64,000 nt of DNA from Vitis vinifera (lineage: Eukaryota; Streptophyta; Magnoliopsida; Vitales; Vitaceae). A model generated the notes under the pieces. That model made no database searches. It saw only the letters and a list, made by a program, of their open reading frames with translations, and was not told the origin of the DNA. Shown here piece after piece: positions 34,308 to 45,678 of the stretch. Both the position numbers and the translations under genes were made by a program. The stretch covers positions 20,060,001-20,124,000 of the forward strand of contig NC_081819.1 in NCBI RefSeq assembly GCF_030704535.1, written 5' to 3'. The stretch's first letter is position 1. Each line of letters begins with the position of its first letter.

Positions 34308-34709
34308 AGCATGATATTCTGCTCAATTGGATCAGGAGTGGACTTTACGTGGGCAGGAGGCAGAGTTAGAGAAGATGGGGAAGGAGAAGGTGGTTTGATT
34401 TTCTCAGAAGGAGGTGTGGTGTTCTGACTCGGATTAGATGGAACCGATGAAACATTCCCAACCTGGAAAGGTGGAGCTGCAGTAGAGGCAGTGGGTGGTT
34501 GTGGCAGAGGCTGCTGAGGCGGGGTTGTTGGCCTAAATGTCTGACCAAATCTGGGTCGAAAAATAGGCGGAGGGGTAGGAGGTTGAGCTTGAGCCTGAGG
34601 CTGAGCATCAGGCGCTGTTGACGCAGTCGCAAGTGCTGGGAGGTGGGGCTACTGGCCTCATGGAACCCAGGATGAGCCATGAGCGAGATTGGAGAGGCCG
34701 GTTTGCCAT
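34308..34709 (-). pseudogene. Copy E, 5' half (cut by the Tat element)
   Basis: Minus-strand start of the proline-rich gene: an ATG at 34709 giving MANRP, the LGSMRPVA region, Pro/Gln-rich sequence, RVGNVSSVPSNP-like sequence and PEPIEQ. The gene then meets the LTR at 34307. A frame change near 34620-34660 separates the first codons from the rest. The TATA position upstream has changed to TATTTTTA on the plus strand, so this copy had probably lost function before or after the insertion. The first five bases, AGCAT, are the right target-site copy. Confidence 0.8.
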
Positions 34710-35202
34710 AATCCAACAGAATTAATCTGGAGCAAGTCGCCCAAATACTTAACTTGAACAAGAGAACGAGGAATGGGCACAGAAATTAAGTTTAGGGAAC
34801 TTGGTATTTTTAAGTTCAACACCCAAGAAAAAAAAATGCAGAAGACATCTAAAATCCTAACACTAGTGCTCAAAAATCAAAACACACTAAGTGCAAATAC
34901 GATGAAACATATGCTTCCTAAGACATGGTCTAGAAGAAGTGAATTTCTTACAGGACTTGACTCAGTGATATTCAAGATCCTTAATTTTGAGAATCAATTA
35001 ATGCCACCACCACAATCTTTATTCTCATTGCCCTTGTAACTTTTATTGAACTAAGCAAATACAACGCATTATCCATCATCTTAAATATGTAAGGGAAATG
35101 CAAGACTAAAGCTTGATACTATATCAGCTTATGTTTCAAGGCCAGCGGATACGAGGGAGATATCCTATTGGCTCCTTTGTAGTCTAAGAATCTAGTGGGA
35201 TC
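34710..35202. repeat. Duplicated 5' flank of copy E
   Basis: Equivalent to 1420-2055 before copy A with many differences and some missing segments. The match ends at GTGGGATCA near 35202. About 35203-35990 beyond it is AT-rich and holds no gene I can recognise. Confidence 0.6.
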
Positions 35203-35989
35203 ATGCACCCGTAAAAGATACTGGGAAGTGTATCAACTGTACTTTCTACGACTGTTAAGTATGGAATGTGGAGCCTTGAACCTCTCCCTCACTTTATACA
35301 GGCGCCTGAACATTAAGACCCAAAATTAGTATTGCTTGTAGTTGTACATCATAATTTCCTTTATGAAATATTGTACTGCTTTTCATTTTAATGGTATATA
35401 TGTGGAACCAAGTCTCACACATCTCTGTTCCTGCTAGAGGGCACATTGATATCCCAAAGAGATGCTAGCGCTTTCAATACAAAACCCCATCTATATACTC
35501 CAAATTACTTCGATTTTTGTCTAACTTAATTCTTCTGTATGTTCATGGTTGCTCAAATGTGTTGGTCATGGACTCATGGCTGGCCCTCTGTTTTCTTGTT
35601 ATCTCAATGAAAAAATAAAAATTAAGTGTAGATTTGAATACTAATATTATTTTTTTATTTTTAAAAATGAAAAGTCACAATAAATTTCATACAGAAAGTA
35701 GAATTTTTTAATAATATATATATTGAATCATATTTTTAAAAAATCACTTTCAAAAATTTTTTAAATCAAGGTAGCAAAAATTGTTTGATACCTCAATTTT
35801 TTTTAAAACAAATTTTAAGATGATTACTTTTTCAATATAAGTTTTCCAAAGTTCTTACATTTTATTTTCAAAATTATAACTATTTTTTATGTTAAAAATG
35901 GAAAATAAAAAATGTATTCAAATAGACACTTAGATTTCTTATTTTTAGTTTTTCTAATATAATGATTTTTTTTTCCTTTTTGTTTGTTT

Positions 35990-37220
35990 ATTTAGCAAAG
36001 GATCAAGCCTTTGGGTTGAAAGACTAGTCCTAACCCTAGTAAGGGTCACCCCAATTTGGGACAAAACTCTATCCAAAGGGGCTCATCAAAGGATAAGAAA
36101 GGGGCAACTCAAATGCAAGTAGTGTTTCTATTACTGAAGTATCGGGAACCATCACTTCTGGTGACAAGGCTAAAGATGGTTTGTGAATTACAATGATATG
36201 AATCAAGAGACTCAACATCAGGAAAAAGAAGTTGAGAAAATTTGTTGCAAACTCAATTTAACTATTAAAAAATAGTGTTCACTCCTAGCCTTATCTCCAT
36301 GTTTGAATCTCTATCTTGTGATTCTCCTATGAAAATGGATCCGCATGATGGAGAGGGTAAGGAGGCAGCTAAAAAGGAAAAAATGGTTCCGAAGGGTTTT
36401 GAAGCTAGTGATTGTGCAATCAAGATGGAAACAAATGGAAATAGACCTATTTTGAAAGAAAAAAAAATAAGTTGACGGCTTAAACTCTTCCAAAAAAGAT
36501 AAGGAACAAATAAATAAATAAACCAAGGGAATAAGAGGAAGGAAGAAGAAGGCTAAGGAGGCATCAAACCATCCAATCCTATCCCATGAAGCTCATGGCC
36601 TAGAATGTTAGAGGGGTTCATTGCCCTAATTTTGTATCTCAAGTTAGGAAGCTACAAAAAAAATCTAGCTCATCATATTTTGTTTTAATCTAAAATTTAA
36701 TGTTAATAGAACAATTGATATTTTGCCTAAACTCCAATTTGATTGTTATGGCAGTTGAGATAAAGCCTTTAAATTTGGTGATTCAAGGATAGAGAATAGA
36801 AGTGTTTTAGGATAGTTATTAAAGACTCTAATGGAATTATAAAAATAATTGCAAGTAAGCATATGGGTATTGCATCAATAATTATTTTGGAATGTATGAA
36901 TTTAAGAGATGGTGAGCTAACCACTAAAAACAATGGTGACTAAAAAATATTCTTAATTCTATTATGCTATTAATGAAAGATATTTAGAACTTAGATATTG
37001 AAGGTAACTTAAAAATAATGATAAATTGTTATAATAAATAAAGAAATATTCTTAATTTTATTGTCTTATTAATGAAAGATATTTAGAAGTTAACTCGTGA
37101 TCTAATATTTATAATTATCATAGTATTTATAAAGAAATAAATAATAAATAGATTATTTAGTTAAAAAAAAAAGGTATTTATAATATAGAGTATTAAAAAG
37201 AAAAAGAAAAAAAAAAGGGA
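35990..37220 (+). mobile_element. Deleted L1-type LINE remnant
   Basis: At 36586 the plus strand reads MKLMA-stop-NVRGVHCPNF, a worn form of the MKxxxWNxRG start of plant L1 ORF2 endonuclease. It continues for about 200 bases with recognisable VERTIDILPKLQFDCYG-like sequence. At about 36820-37160 the reading changes to the C-terminal RNase H end (ILECMNLRDGELTTKNNGD, then a LDIEGNLKIMINCYNK-like stretch). The reverse transcriptase between them is missing, so the copy has a large internal deletion. Stops and frame changes are frequent. The upstream stretch 35995-36580 has SPNPSKGHPNLGQNSIQRG-like words and an open 66-codon piece (36275-36475) that may be the end of ORF1. An A/AAAAG-rich tail at about 37160-37217 marks the 3' end. 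Confidence 0.6.
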
Positions 37221-38369
37221 CTTACAGCTATGAGACCCAACTTCACCTTTCTTCAACTTAGGATCCTTGGTATGACATGTGATCTAAACTTGGAGCCAAA
37301 AACTTGAACTTAGTAGCCCTAACAAGGCAACCAATGAGTTCGAGGTTTTCAGAGAAACTTAGATTGTAAATTGAATATTAATTCACTAAGAATATAGTTA
37401 AACTTCTAATAAATTAAATTATTAAAGTTTTTAGCTAATAGGATAACACGTTATCTTAAAAAACTTTTTTATTTTTAAGTAATAAAGTTAAAGTCAAATT
37501 CATACCAAATACATGTAGGTCCATTAGAAATGACTTTAAGGTGAATCGAAACTCAAAGTCATAGTTCTAAATAAATAAATAAAAATCATAATATTATTGT
37601 TATTGTAAAAGGTTTATTAAATATGAAATAGGCTTTTACATAAAATCAAAATAAATTTTCTTAAAAAAATAATAACATTTTTCTTACTTTTAAATTTTTT
37701 TTTTTTTTAATCATGAGATTTTTTTAATAAAATTAGTCAAATAAGGTCAAAACCTTTGCTTTTAACCTTTTTGAAATCAATTCAAATATGATTCTAGAAT
37801 CTTTTATTGACGTTTAAAAAAGAACTTTTGACTTCTCAAGTCAATCCAAAACTGATTTATCAATGCTTATTGAGGTGGTTTAATATATGAATATTTCGAT
37901 GAATGAAAACGTTAATATTACTTTCAACTATCTTAAATGGTTATACGATATATCAATAATGTATGTAAATTGATTAATTGATTAACACATGACTATTGTA
38001 AATCATATGATGGATTTTAATGGGATAAATTACAAAAGAAAGAAAGAAAGAATTACTTCTACCAATGAGGGTCCATAACTTTTATTCAAACAGCTTCTGT
38101 ACCTGTGGACGATTTGATTGACCCTGCCCCTGCCACAATTTAGATCCACATAAGATAAGATATATTGTAGAAGGGGGAGCAACAGAGTCGAGGGATTGGG
38201 TCTATATTTAGCCAATCAACTTGAAATCCAAATCAGATTGTCTAAAAATTTCAAGCCAAAACCCAATTAAAGTTCGAGCACATAGCTCATCAGATCTCCT
38301 AAGAAGATCCTTAAAAATGGTTACAAAGGGGTTTAAGCTGGAATGCCTACTAGGACCAAGCTAAAGGAG
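37221..38369. other. AT-rich spacer without a supported gene
   Basis: No recognisable coding region. 38030-38215 is less AT-rich and has a short minus-strand ORF with a TATA-like stretch, but no family could be recognised. Confidence 0.4.
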
Positions 38370-38907
38370 GCCCAAGCCTGGCCCAATTCCAATAGAAGAA
38401 GGTTCGACCGTTTGCATGGCTAATTGAAGCACAAAACAAAGGGAAGTTGTGAAGAATTATAGCACATATCCTTTGCTATAAACAAACAAAGAAATTCAAA
38501 AAATAGAAGAAAAATAATTTCGAATTTAATATATATTAATAGGTGAAAAATGACAGCAAACACTGTAAGGCTAGCTCTCATCCCTCACAAGGTGATCAAA
38601 TTGCAACTCATTCACTCGATACTAATTCAAATCAAATGCAAATTGCACCTTTTATTAATTTCTTCCCCAATCATCGTCACCTCACACTTACAAACACTTA
38701 AATATTCAAATGAGGGCATATGGGTCACCATCTTAGGTTACATTCCATCTGAAGATCTGGAACACAACCATGGAGAATCAAAACCCATGCCTTTTTATCA
38801 TATCACCAGTCACTTTTATTTATTCTCTTACATATATATCCTTTTATATAATGCAAGAATTTTGAAAATGAAAAAGCTTAATTTTATGCGTGCAAGCTCT
38901 TTGATCT
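38370..38907. repeat. 3' flank of gene copy F
   Basis: Recognisably the same flank as at 4650-5226 and 120-579, with more differences. It contains CCCAAGCCTGGCCC, ATCTGGAACACAA and the CAGTCACTTTTATTTATTC stretch. The shared flank is the downstream UTR and terminator region of the ancestral gene. Confidence 0.65.
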
Positions 38908-40191
38908 CTACTTATCTTGCCCATCTCCATGGTCCTTGATATGCAGTCCACGGCCGCCACCACGACGAGTGAAGAAAACATGGACACCAGGATCGTGGTG
39001 GTTGCAAGAGGTGTTGAAGAGAATGGAGTTGTTAACGGCTTGAACATTGCTGTTCGTGAATGCATTCATGGGTGGTAATGGGGTCCCCATTTTGTTGTGA
39101 GCTTTGTCTTTCTTTTTCGACTTCTCTTCATCGCTGCTACTGGCATCGCTTCCTAATTTGGTCCCCAACCAAGTTTTGAGGTCGGTCTTCTTGACAAGAG
39201 GGTTGGAGTTGCCTTCAGGGTCGGGTTTCTTGCGGGCGGGGCTTAGCTCCATTACGGCTCCAGTGTTGTCACCTGCAAGCGTTATGATCTTCAAGCTGGC
39301 ATCCTCAGAGTCTGCTTTCTTGAGGTTAACTTTCTGGTCTTTGGTCCCCGGCTCACTCTTCTCGTAACCAGGGACAATGCTTGGCTTCACAGAGTCGCCC
39401 ACATTACTTTGCAGCCCACCAATGGAGGGCCTGAATGGTGACTTGGGCTTTTCGATGACCACAGTCTTCTGCTCAATTGGCTCAGGAGCGGGTTTTGGCT
39501 GGGCAGGAGGCAGAGTTAGAGGAGATGGGGGAGGAGCATGTGGTTTGACTTTCTCAGAAGGAGGTGTGGTTTGTGCTGGAAGCCTGGACAATAGTGGGGC
39601 TGGTGCCAATGCCCGTGCCCATGCCCGTCCCGGTGATGGTGCTTGTGCCTGTGGGGGTTCTGGTGCCGGGGCCGGTACTGTGATCGATTCGGTGATAACA
39701 GTGGTGGTACTGGTGGTGATGGTAGGAATGGTTGAGATGACTTTGGTTGTGGGGGAAGTTGGCACTGAAGAGGAGGAGGCAGAGGTTTTGGGAGATTTTG
39801 GAACTGGAGATGTTGGCACGGAAGACAATGTTGTGGCTGGAAAAGCACTAGTTGTGACCACTTTCTGGACTGGAGATGTTGGCACTGATGAAGTACCGTA
39901 AGGTTTCGCGACTACCGGAGATGTTGGCACGGATGTAGTGGTTTTCTGAATCGGAGAAGTTGGAACTGATACATTCCCAACCCGGAAAGGTGGCTGCTGA
40001 GGCTGGGTTGTGGGCCTAAATACCTGACCAAATGAGGGTCGAATAATAGGTCGAGCTGCAGGAGGCTGAGGTTGTGCCTGAGGCTGAGCCTCAGGAGCTG
40101 CGGACGCAGCCGCAGGTGCTGGTGTAGGCGCTGCGGGCCTCATGGAACCCAAGCGGATCCATGGGCGGGCTGGGGCAGGCTGGTTTGCCAT
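38908..40191 (-). CDS. Proline-rich protein of unknown function, copy F (427 aa, fullest copy)
   Basis: One open exon of 427 codons; probably the ancestral or best-kept member. Residues 1-70 are Pro/Ala/Gln-rich. Residues 75-147 hold five SVPTSP repeats (at about 75, 87, 102, 124 and 142). Residues 165-240 are Pro/Ala-rich again. Residues 247-290 carry EKPKSPFRPSIGGLQ and SVKPSIVPGYEK. Residues 301-330 carry KIITLAGDNTGAVMELSP. Residues 335-365 are a charged block (KTDLKTWLGTKLG and SSSDEEKSKKKDK). Residues 387-420 are the most conserved part: NNSILFNTSC, HHDPGVHVFF, then GGGRGLHIKD. No signal peptide or membrane span is seen, so a wall location is not supported in spite of the composition. 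SP and TSP sites could be phosphorylated (inference). Function unknown. The start is shared with A and B and lies about 105 bases after a TATA box. Confidence 0.75.
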   Translation of the reverse strand: MANQPAPARPWIRLGSMRPAAPTPAPAAASAAPEAQPQAQPQPPAARPIIRPSFGQVFRPTTQPQQPPFRVGNVSVPTSPIQKTTTSVPTSPVVAKPYGTSSVPTSPVQKVVTTSAFPATTLSSVPTSPVPKSPKTSASSSSVPTSPTTKVISTIPTITTSTTTVITESITVPAPAPEPPQAQAPSPGRAWARALAPAPLLSRLPAQTTPPSEKVKPHAPPPSPLTLPPAQPKPAPEPIEQKTVVIEKPKSPFRPSIGGLQSNVGDSVKPSIVPGYEKSEPGTKDQKVNLKKADSEDASLKIITLAGDNTGAVMELSPARKKPDPEGNSNPLVKKTDLKTWLGTKLGSDASSSDEEKSKKKDKAHNKMGTPLPPMNAFTNSNVQAVNNSILFNTSCNHHDPGVHVFFTRRGGGRGLHIKDHGDGQDK

Positions 40192-40293
40192 AATCGAACA
40201 GAAGTAATCTGGAGTTACTCGCCCAAATACTTAATCTGAAACGAAGAAAGAGACCAAGGAATGGACACAGAAAAATAAGTTTCAGGCACTTGT

Positions 40294-40301
40294 TATTTAT
40301 A
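40294..40301 (-). promoter_or_regulatory. TATA box of copy F
   Basis: TATAAATA on the gene strand (TATTTATA on plus), in the same context as before copies A and B. Upstream flank is shared with those copies to about 40440. Confidence 0.55.
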
Positions 40302-41645
40302 ACTTCTGCACCCAAAAAAATGCAAAAGACATCTAAAACCCTGATACTACTGCTCAAAACAAATGGGCAAACAATATTCAGAAAGAAAGAGGAATAAAAA
40401 AAAAAAGCATCCGATTCAGATTGCTCCTACGGCATAAAAATAAAATAAAAAAACTCGCTCCTAAGATTGGTATCATTTCCTGGAGTGTTTCAGGAGAATT
40501 GGCCCTTTTTTTAGCATACAGTTTACTCTCCAAAAAACCTCAAAAGTAAGGCTGGAATCAACTCTCAACCCCTCTCAGCTCCCTTGTGTCATTCTGAAGA
40601 GTTTCCCCCTTTCAGCCATACCATATATCTTTAAGCTATTCAACACCAAATCAAATACATATCCATTGATAGATGAAATTAGACTGCAACCCCACATGGA
40701 TATCAGTCTTCTCTACTTAGCTTTCATGGAGCCATTGAACTTCATTTGGAAAGTCCCCACCAAACCATTCATGAAACCCACTTTCCAAATTAATTTTTAT
40801 CCAAATGTTCTATATATTTAACCTTCAAATGTTCTAACAGTCATCACCCCAAAAAAACAAGACAACTTTCCCGTTGGGAATACTGATACTAGGGCATGTT
40901 TGGGAAAGTTAAATTGTTATGTAAGTCCCTATTCTTCCAAGTTATACATGAATACGTTAGCAAGCATGAGACCCACCTTCCACAGTTCTATCCAAACATC
41001 CCATTAATTAATTTAATCTTCTAACCTTTGCAATCTATATCATGCTGACAATCATCGTCCAAAGGCTGAAGAATAATTTTCACTACATAATGTTTAATAA
41101 ATGATTTTCAACCATAAAGTTCGTATCAGTGTTACAACCCATTCAGCTGCCGCCGTAGTTGTTCATATTACGGCGCATAGTCTAGTGCTTGACAATCAAA
41201 AAAGTTCAACTCAAGACCATTTTCTCGAATGCTTCGGGAAAGTTAGTGCAAGTTGATGTACTGTCTCTCTATATACCTTCCTTCTGACTTTGCTTGCCAG
41301 GCTGGTGATGCCTCTTCCTTTTCCTCTTTTTCTACACCTTAGCTTCCTTCACCTTCGACGGCCCTACGTGATGATGTTGTGCTTTGATTCCATGCATTTC
41401 TGCTTATGAATTCAACTGCTCTTCCCCTACTGTTAATCTAATAATCTCCACCCTTCACGTCAATGTTATAAAATTAACGGTCAGTTTACTTCATTCCCTA
41501 AGAATGGAAGCTATGGTAGCGATTCTCTTCCTTCTTTCCATTTCTTTACTCAAATCAAAACATAGAGGTAGGTCCATGCAAATCTAAAAATCTCATTCTT
41601 CCTTTTGTACGTGAAATGGGTCTTCTTAGTTTACCGTTAATAATT

Positions 41646-41691
41646 TTCTTTTTCTTTTTCTTTTTCTTTTTCTTTTTCTTTTTCTTTTTTT
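41646..41691. repeat. (CTTTTT)n simple repeat
   Basis: Tandem CTTTTT units, about seven in a row, on the plus strand. Confidence 0.9.
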
Positions 41692-42667
41692 AACAAAAAT
41701 CAAAATATAAAGCAAGTCCATGAAAACCCAAAAATCTCATTCTTCTTTTTGTGGAATATCTTAAATTAGTATTAGGAATGTGGATTTTTTTTAGTTCGGA
41801 ATATCATTTGAATTCCTCAAAATGACAAATGAGGCTTACGTTCATCACATATTTAAATATTTAAAAATACTCTAAAAAATAATATTGGAATTTTATTTTT
41901 TTAAAATAAAAATAAAATCATATTAAAATTGAAGTTATTTAAAATATTAAAAAAAATATTTTTTTCCCATAAACAATTCAAAATCGATCATTTTTATTTT
42001 TATTTTATTTCTAATAATTATGTGAATGCTATGATCATATTTTTGATTCTAATTCCATTTTCTTTTATTTGTTCGTTTCATATTTTGACTTTTCTTTTTC
42101 TTTTTTTTTTCTATTTTGTTTCTTAGTAATTTAATAAACGTGCCATAAATGTAATGGTTAATATTATGTTATGAATTCAGAATTTGGGTTGGGAGCTTCG
42201 CATGGGAATTCTGGTGGATTCAAACATACCAAAGGAATCGTAATGAAGGGGAAAAAGAGAGGAAAGGAATATAAAGCGATGCGCCCACAAGAAATATTCT
42301 TTGTTTTTACAATCTTTTGCTTTTGCTTTTGCTCCTTTTCTATGACACAAATGCTTGACAGACAAGATCGAACAATGGATGAGTTCAAGGTACAAATATT
42401 AATGGAAAATAAAAATATTGGGATCCACCATATTTAACTTTTACATTTCAAAGTTTTGCCTAAATAATAAAAGAAATACAAGCACAAATGCTTCGAATTT
42501 ATTGCCATAAAGTGTCCCAAATTTCTAATCAGTATAAATTCTATTTTCTTTCATATATGAACGCAAGTATGATTGGTTGAATCATATTATAATTATGTAT
42601 ATTTCTAATCAATGGAAAAGTTAAGTCATTATTTCTTCATTATTTCTCAATTATTCTCTCTTCAACA

Positions 42668-42739
<72 letters not shown>
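42668..42739. repeat. Compound (CA)n(TA)n microsatellite
   Basis: About nine CA units run straight into about 27 TA units. A pure dinucleotide tract of this length is usually length-variable between individuals. Confidence 0.95.
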
Positions 42740-42741
<2 letters not shown>

Positions 42742-44387
42742 GGTTGAAAACATTTAGACACCATGATCTTTGGGTGTAAATTGTTTTATGTTTATGTTTT
42801 TGCACAACAAATAGTATCAAGTTTTCAATTAGCACAAAAAGTTCTATTAGTGCCAAGCTTGAAATTTTGTTTAAGATAGAATTAATTATTCTCTCATTGG
42901 AGGATATGATACATGAAACATGTACTTCGTTATTCAGAATTAGTGTGATTTCTCCTACACACTTATTACATCTTGAAAAATGGAATTAGTGAAGGGGTTA
43001 AACCGTTCGAATCCTTGGACATCTACTAAAGGCAAACGAGGAGTGTTTATAGCATATGACAAGCACGTGGGCATAAACCAACTATGATGTGAAATTTTTC
43101 TAATTAAGTACATTGGGTGATTTCCTTAATGTATAGAAGGAAATCAAAAGAGACATATGCAAAGGTGAAAATTGTTTAAGTATATGTGATATTAAGAATA
43201 TCTTTATAAAGTCATGAGATGAAAAAGAATGTGTGAAGACTACCAAAAAAAAAAAAATTGGGAGGTACCCACTACTGTGAAGGCTTGCAATTCAAAGTGT
43301 ATATATAAGAAGTAAAGAAATATGAAATGTTTCAAAGTCCAATTGATATATCTATTTTATTTTTTTTGTCTATTTTAATATTTTCTATAGTAAAAAAGAA
43401 TGACTCTCTTTCTTATTTGTAGATATGGGAATGCTCGGTTGAATTATGTTAAAATCTCGTGTATCTTAAATCACATCAGAAGTGTCTGCCCATGTCTAAA
43501 CATCCTTAAAGCTGCATTAACCTTCTCGAGGTCCTTCTCTCGCTTAAAAATCTATTCTAAATAGGGGTTTAATTTTAGTGGCTTCTGTGATTGGAAGCCC
43601 AACAGGACTGGGAATAGGGCTTTGCTGACCCTGCCTTGACCCAATCCAAAATTTGACCGGATCAGCCCATGAGATGGTGGCCCAGAATGGACTGGGCTAG
43701 GTCTTTGATCTTTTATTGGACCTACGAAATTCTTTATCGATGGAGTGGTCCGAGCCCACCCTGACCCAGGCAAGTGCTCGGACGGGCCAAGGCAAACGGA
43801 GAAACCTAAACGGTGTCGTTTTTATCCAACATCTGAAATAAAACGACGCCGTATTGGAAGACTAAAAAGATTAAAAGGCCGAGGAACTCATACGCCTTGA
43901 TGAAAATCCTGAATTTCCTCCATCTGGGTACCTACATCATCCAAAATGACTACCAGAAAAACCATCTTTTCACGTATTTTTCAGGTTGAGCTCTGTCTCC
44001 TTGCATAACTCAGTGATCTTACTAGCACAAACACAAAGCCATGACTCATGATCTCAATAGGAGAGGGTGATCTACAATGGTAGAACATTGCAGATTCAAG
44101 CTTCTTGTTTGTAAAAAGTACAGATGATACTAACACAGGACTAATACAGGACAATTTTCCTCCTCTCAATGCAATGCACCGATTCAATCCCGAAAATGGA
44201 TGTTCCACAATGTAACATAACAACATTGATGATTTCCCACAATGTGCATAGTTATCAGAAACTGTTAAGTGTAATTTTCCCATACTTGATGAAAGATAGT
44301 CAATCTTACAAAGCTATAAGTAGTACAAAGTGGCCTAAAAAGAGATGAGGATGAAGTGAAGAACCTCACATTTGGAATGGCAGTCCC

Positions 44388-45678
44388 TCAAGGCCAATTA
44401 GTAAACTCAAACACTTTGAATACTATATCGATTCCGGTAGGGATCTGCCATATGAAGAGCAGCACATTCAGCCCATTCAATGCAATGTGAAGATTTCTGG
44501 CAGTTTCATTCCCTTTCTGCATTGCAGGAACAAGAGCTGCTGCAGCTGCCCATAATGCTGTGATAGCTGCACAAGGAAAAGCAAATCAGAAACATCATTC
44601 GGGTTGTTGCAGATATGAAAATTTTGGTAATTTTAACTCAACCCAGCTCAAGAAAACATCATTCAAAGTAGTGGGGGTGGCTTCAAACGCAAACCCTCAT
44701 GCTATACCTGCTCCTGCAAAGAGATGAGGTCCTGGGAATAGCTTTCCTGTCCTGAACCATGTGTTGACTCCTCCTCCAATTGATTCAAAAACTCCGAACC
44801 CTAGCAGTATTGAACCTGCATTGAAGTGCCTATCTCTGAAGGACCCTTTAATCAGTTCCTTCCTCTCCTGAATTTTGATACAGAATGTGCAGCATAAGTA
44901 ACTACATTTCAAGCATATTCCATAAATGGGGATTTGATATAAAATTCATACTAAGACCTGCCTAGTCTGCAGACATTGAAATTGAATTCACAGCCTAGAA
45001 ACAGCAGTATGGCCTTAAATTCAGGTGAATTCATAAGGGAAAATGAAGCTCAACCACTTTATTCATTTGGGGGTTTTGAGCCTACCTCAGTGAGTTGCTG
45101 GATTTTGGCTTCAATAGGCGAAGGCGGTGGCGCTTCTGCAGGTGGGGATCCTTCCGGTGTGACTGCAACAGGCCTGACTTGTTTCTTGAGCTCATTGATC
45201 TCATTCTGAATTGTCCTGACTCGACGCCATTGCCAACCCAAATACCCAGCCCACAAGGTGTAGAAGAACAAGCTACCCATCACAATGGGGTGAATCAGGG
45301 CCAATGTTCTACCCTCCAAAATCCCAAACTCCCCACCAACAGCAAGTGCATCCTACTCGAGCCAATCACCCAATACAAAACAACAAAAGGTAAGCAAATA
45401 AGGTTGATGAGACAGTTCCATTGTTGTCCAAACGGGGGGAGAAATGGGTGAACTGGGCTTACCTTGGAGTCCAAAAGGAAGGGCAATGTGAGTGCTGTGA
45501 GGGGAAGAGCAGCTGATTTTAGGCGGTGGGTGGTCTCAGAGAGGAGTCTCTGGGGGTCAAGTGAGTGCTGGGAAATGACTGATCTCACTGGGTTGGGGCG
45601 ATTTACTAGTTTTGAGTGGGTCTGGTGTGATTTTTGGGAAACAATAGAGAGTCTGAGGAGGCTGAGTGTGGTTGCCAT
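44388..45678 (-). CDS. DUF4079 family membrane protein, probable chloroplast (four exons, 273 aa)
   Basis: Exons on the minus strand: 45463-45678, 45086-45352, 44708-44867 and 44388-44566, together 822 bases, all with GT...AG introns. Exon 1 (72 aa) is Ser/Thr/Arg-rich with few acids, like a chloroplast transit peptide, and ends in a hydrophobic PLTALTLPFLL. Exon 2 starts DALAVGGEFGILEGRTLALIHP, has a membrane span (IVMGSLFFYTLWAGYLGW) and a charged stretch with a Pro-rich stretch. Exon 3 encodes GSILLGFGVFESIGGGVNTW and FPGPHLFAGA. Exon 4 has a further span (LNGLNVLLFIWQIPTGID). The GGGVNTW/PGPHLFAG pattern and span order fit DUF4079, a family shared by cyanobacteria and plant plastids; the biochemical role is not known to me. 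The joins are in frame throughout. Confidence 0.85.

Larger units (their letters stand above)
40440..43960. other. Intergenic region with simple repeats
   Basis: I see no supported gene. It holds a pyrimidine repeat (41646-41691), a CA/TA microsatellite (42668-42739), and about 43550-43800 a GC-richer block full of GGGCC/GGCCC words of the kind common in dispersed plant repeats. Short ORFs at 41384-41587 and 42171-42437 have no recognisable product. Confidence 0.45.

Noticed and set aside
42171-42437. Plus-strand ORF of 88 codons as a small gene
   Set aside because: No recognisable domain, no TATA or splice context, and an overlapping ORF of similar size lies on the other strand.
41646-42739. 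Regularly spaced repeats as a possible CRISPR-like array
   Set aside because: They are simple microsatellites without unique spacers, and the DNA is a plant nuclear genome.
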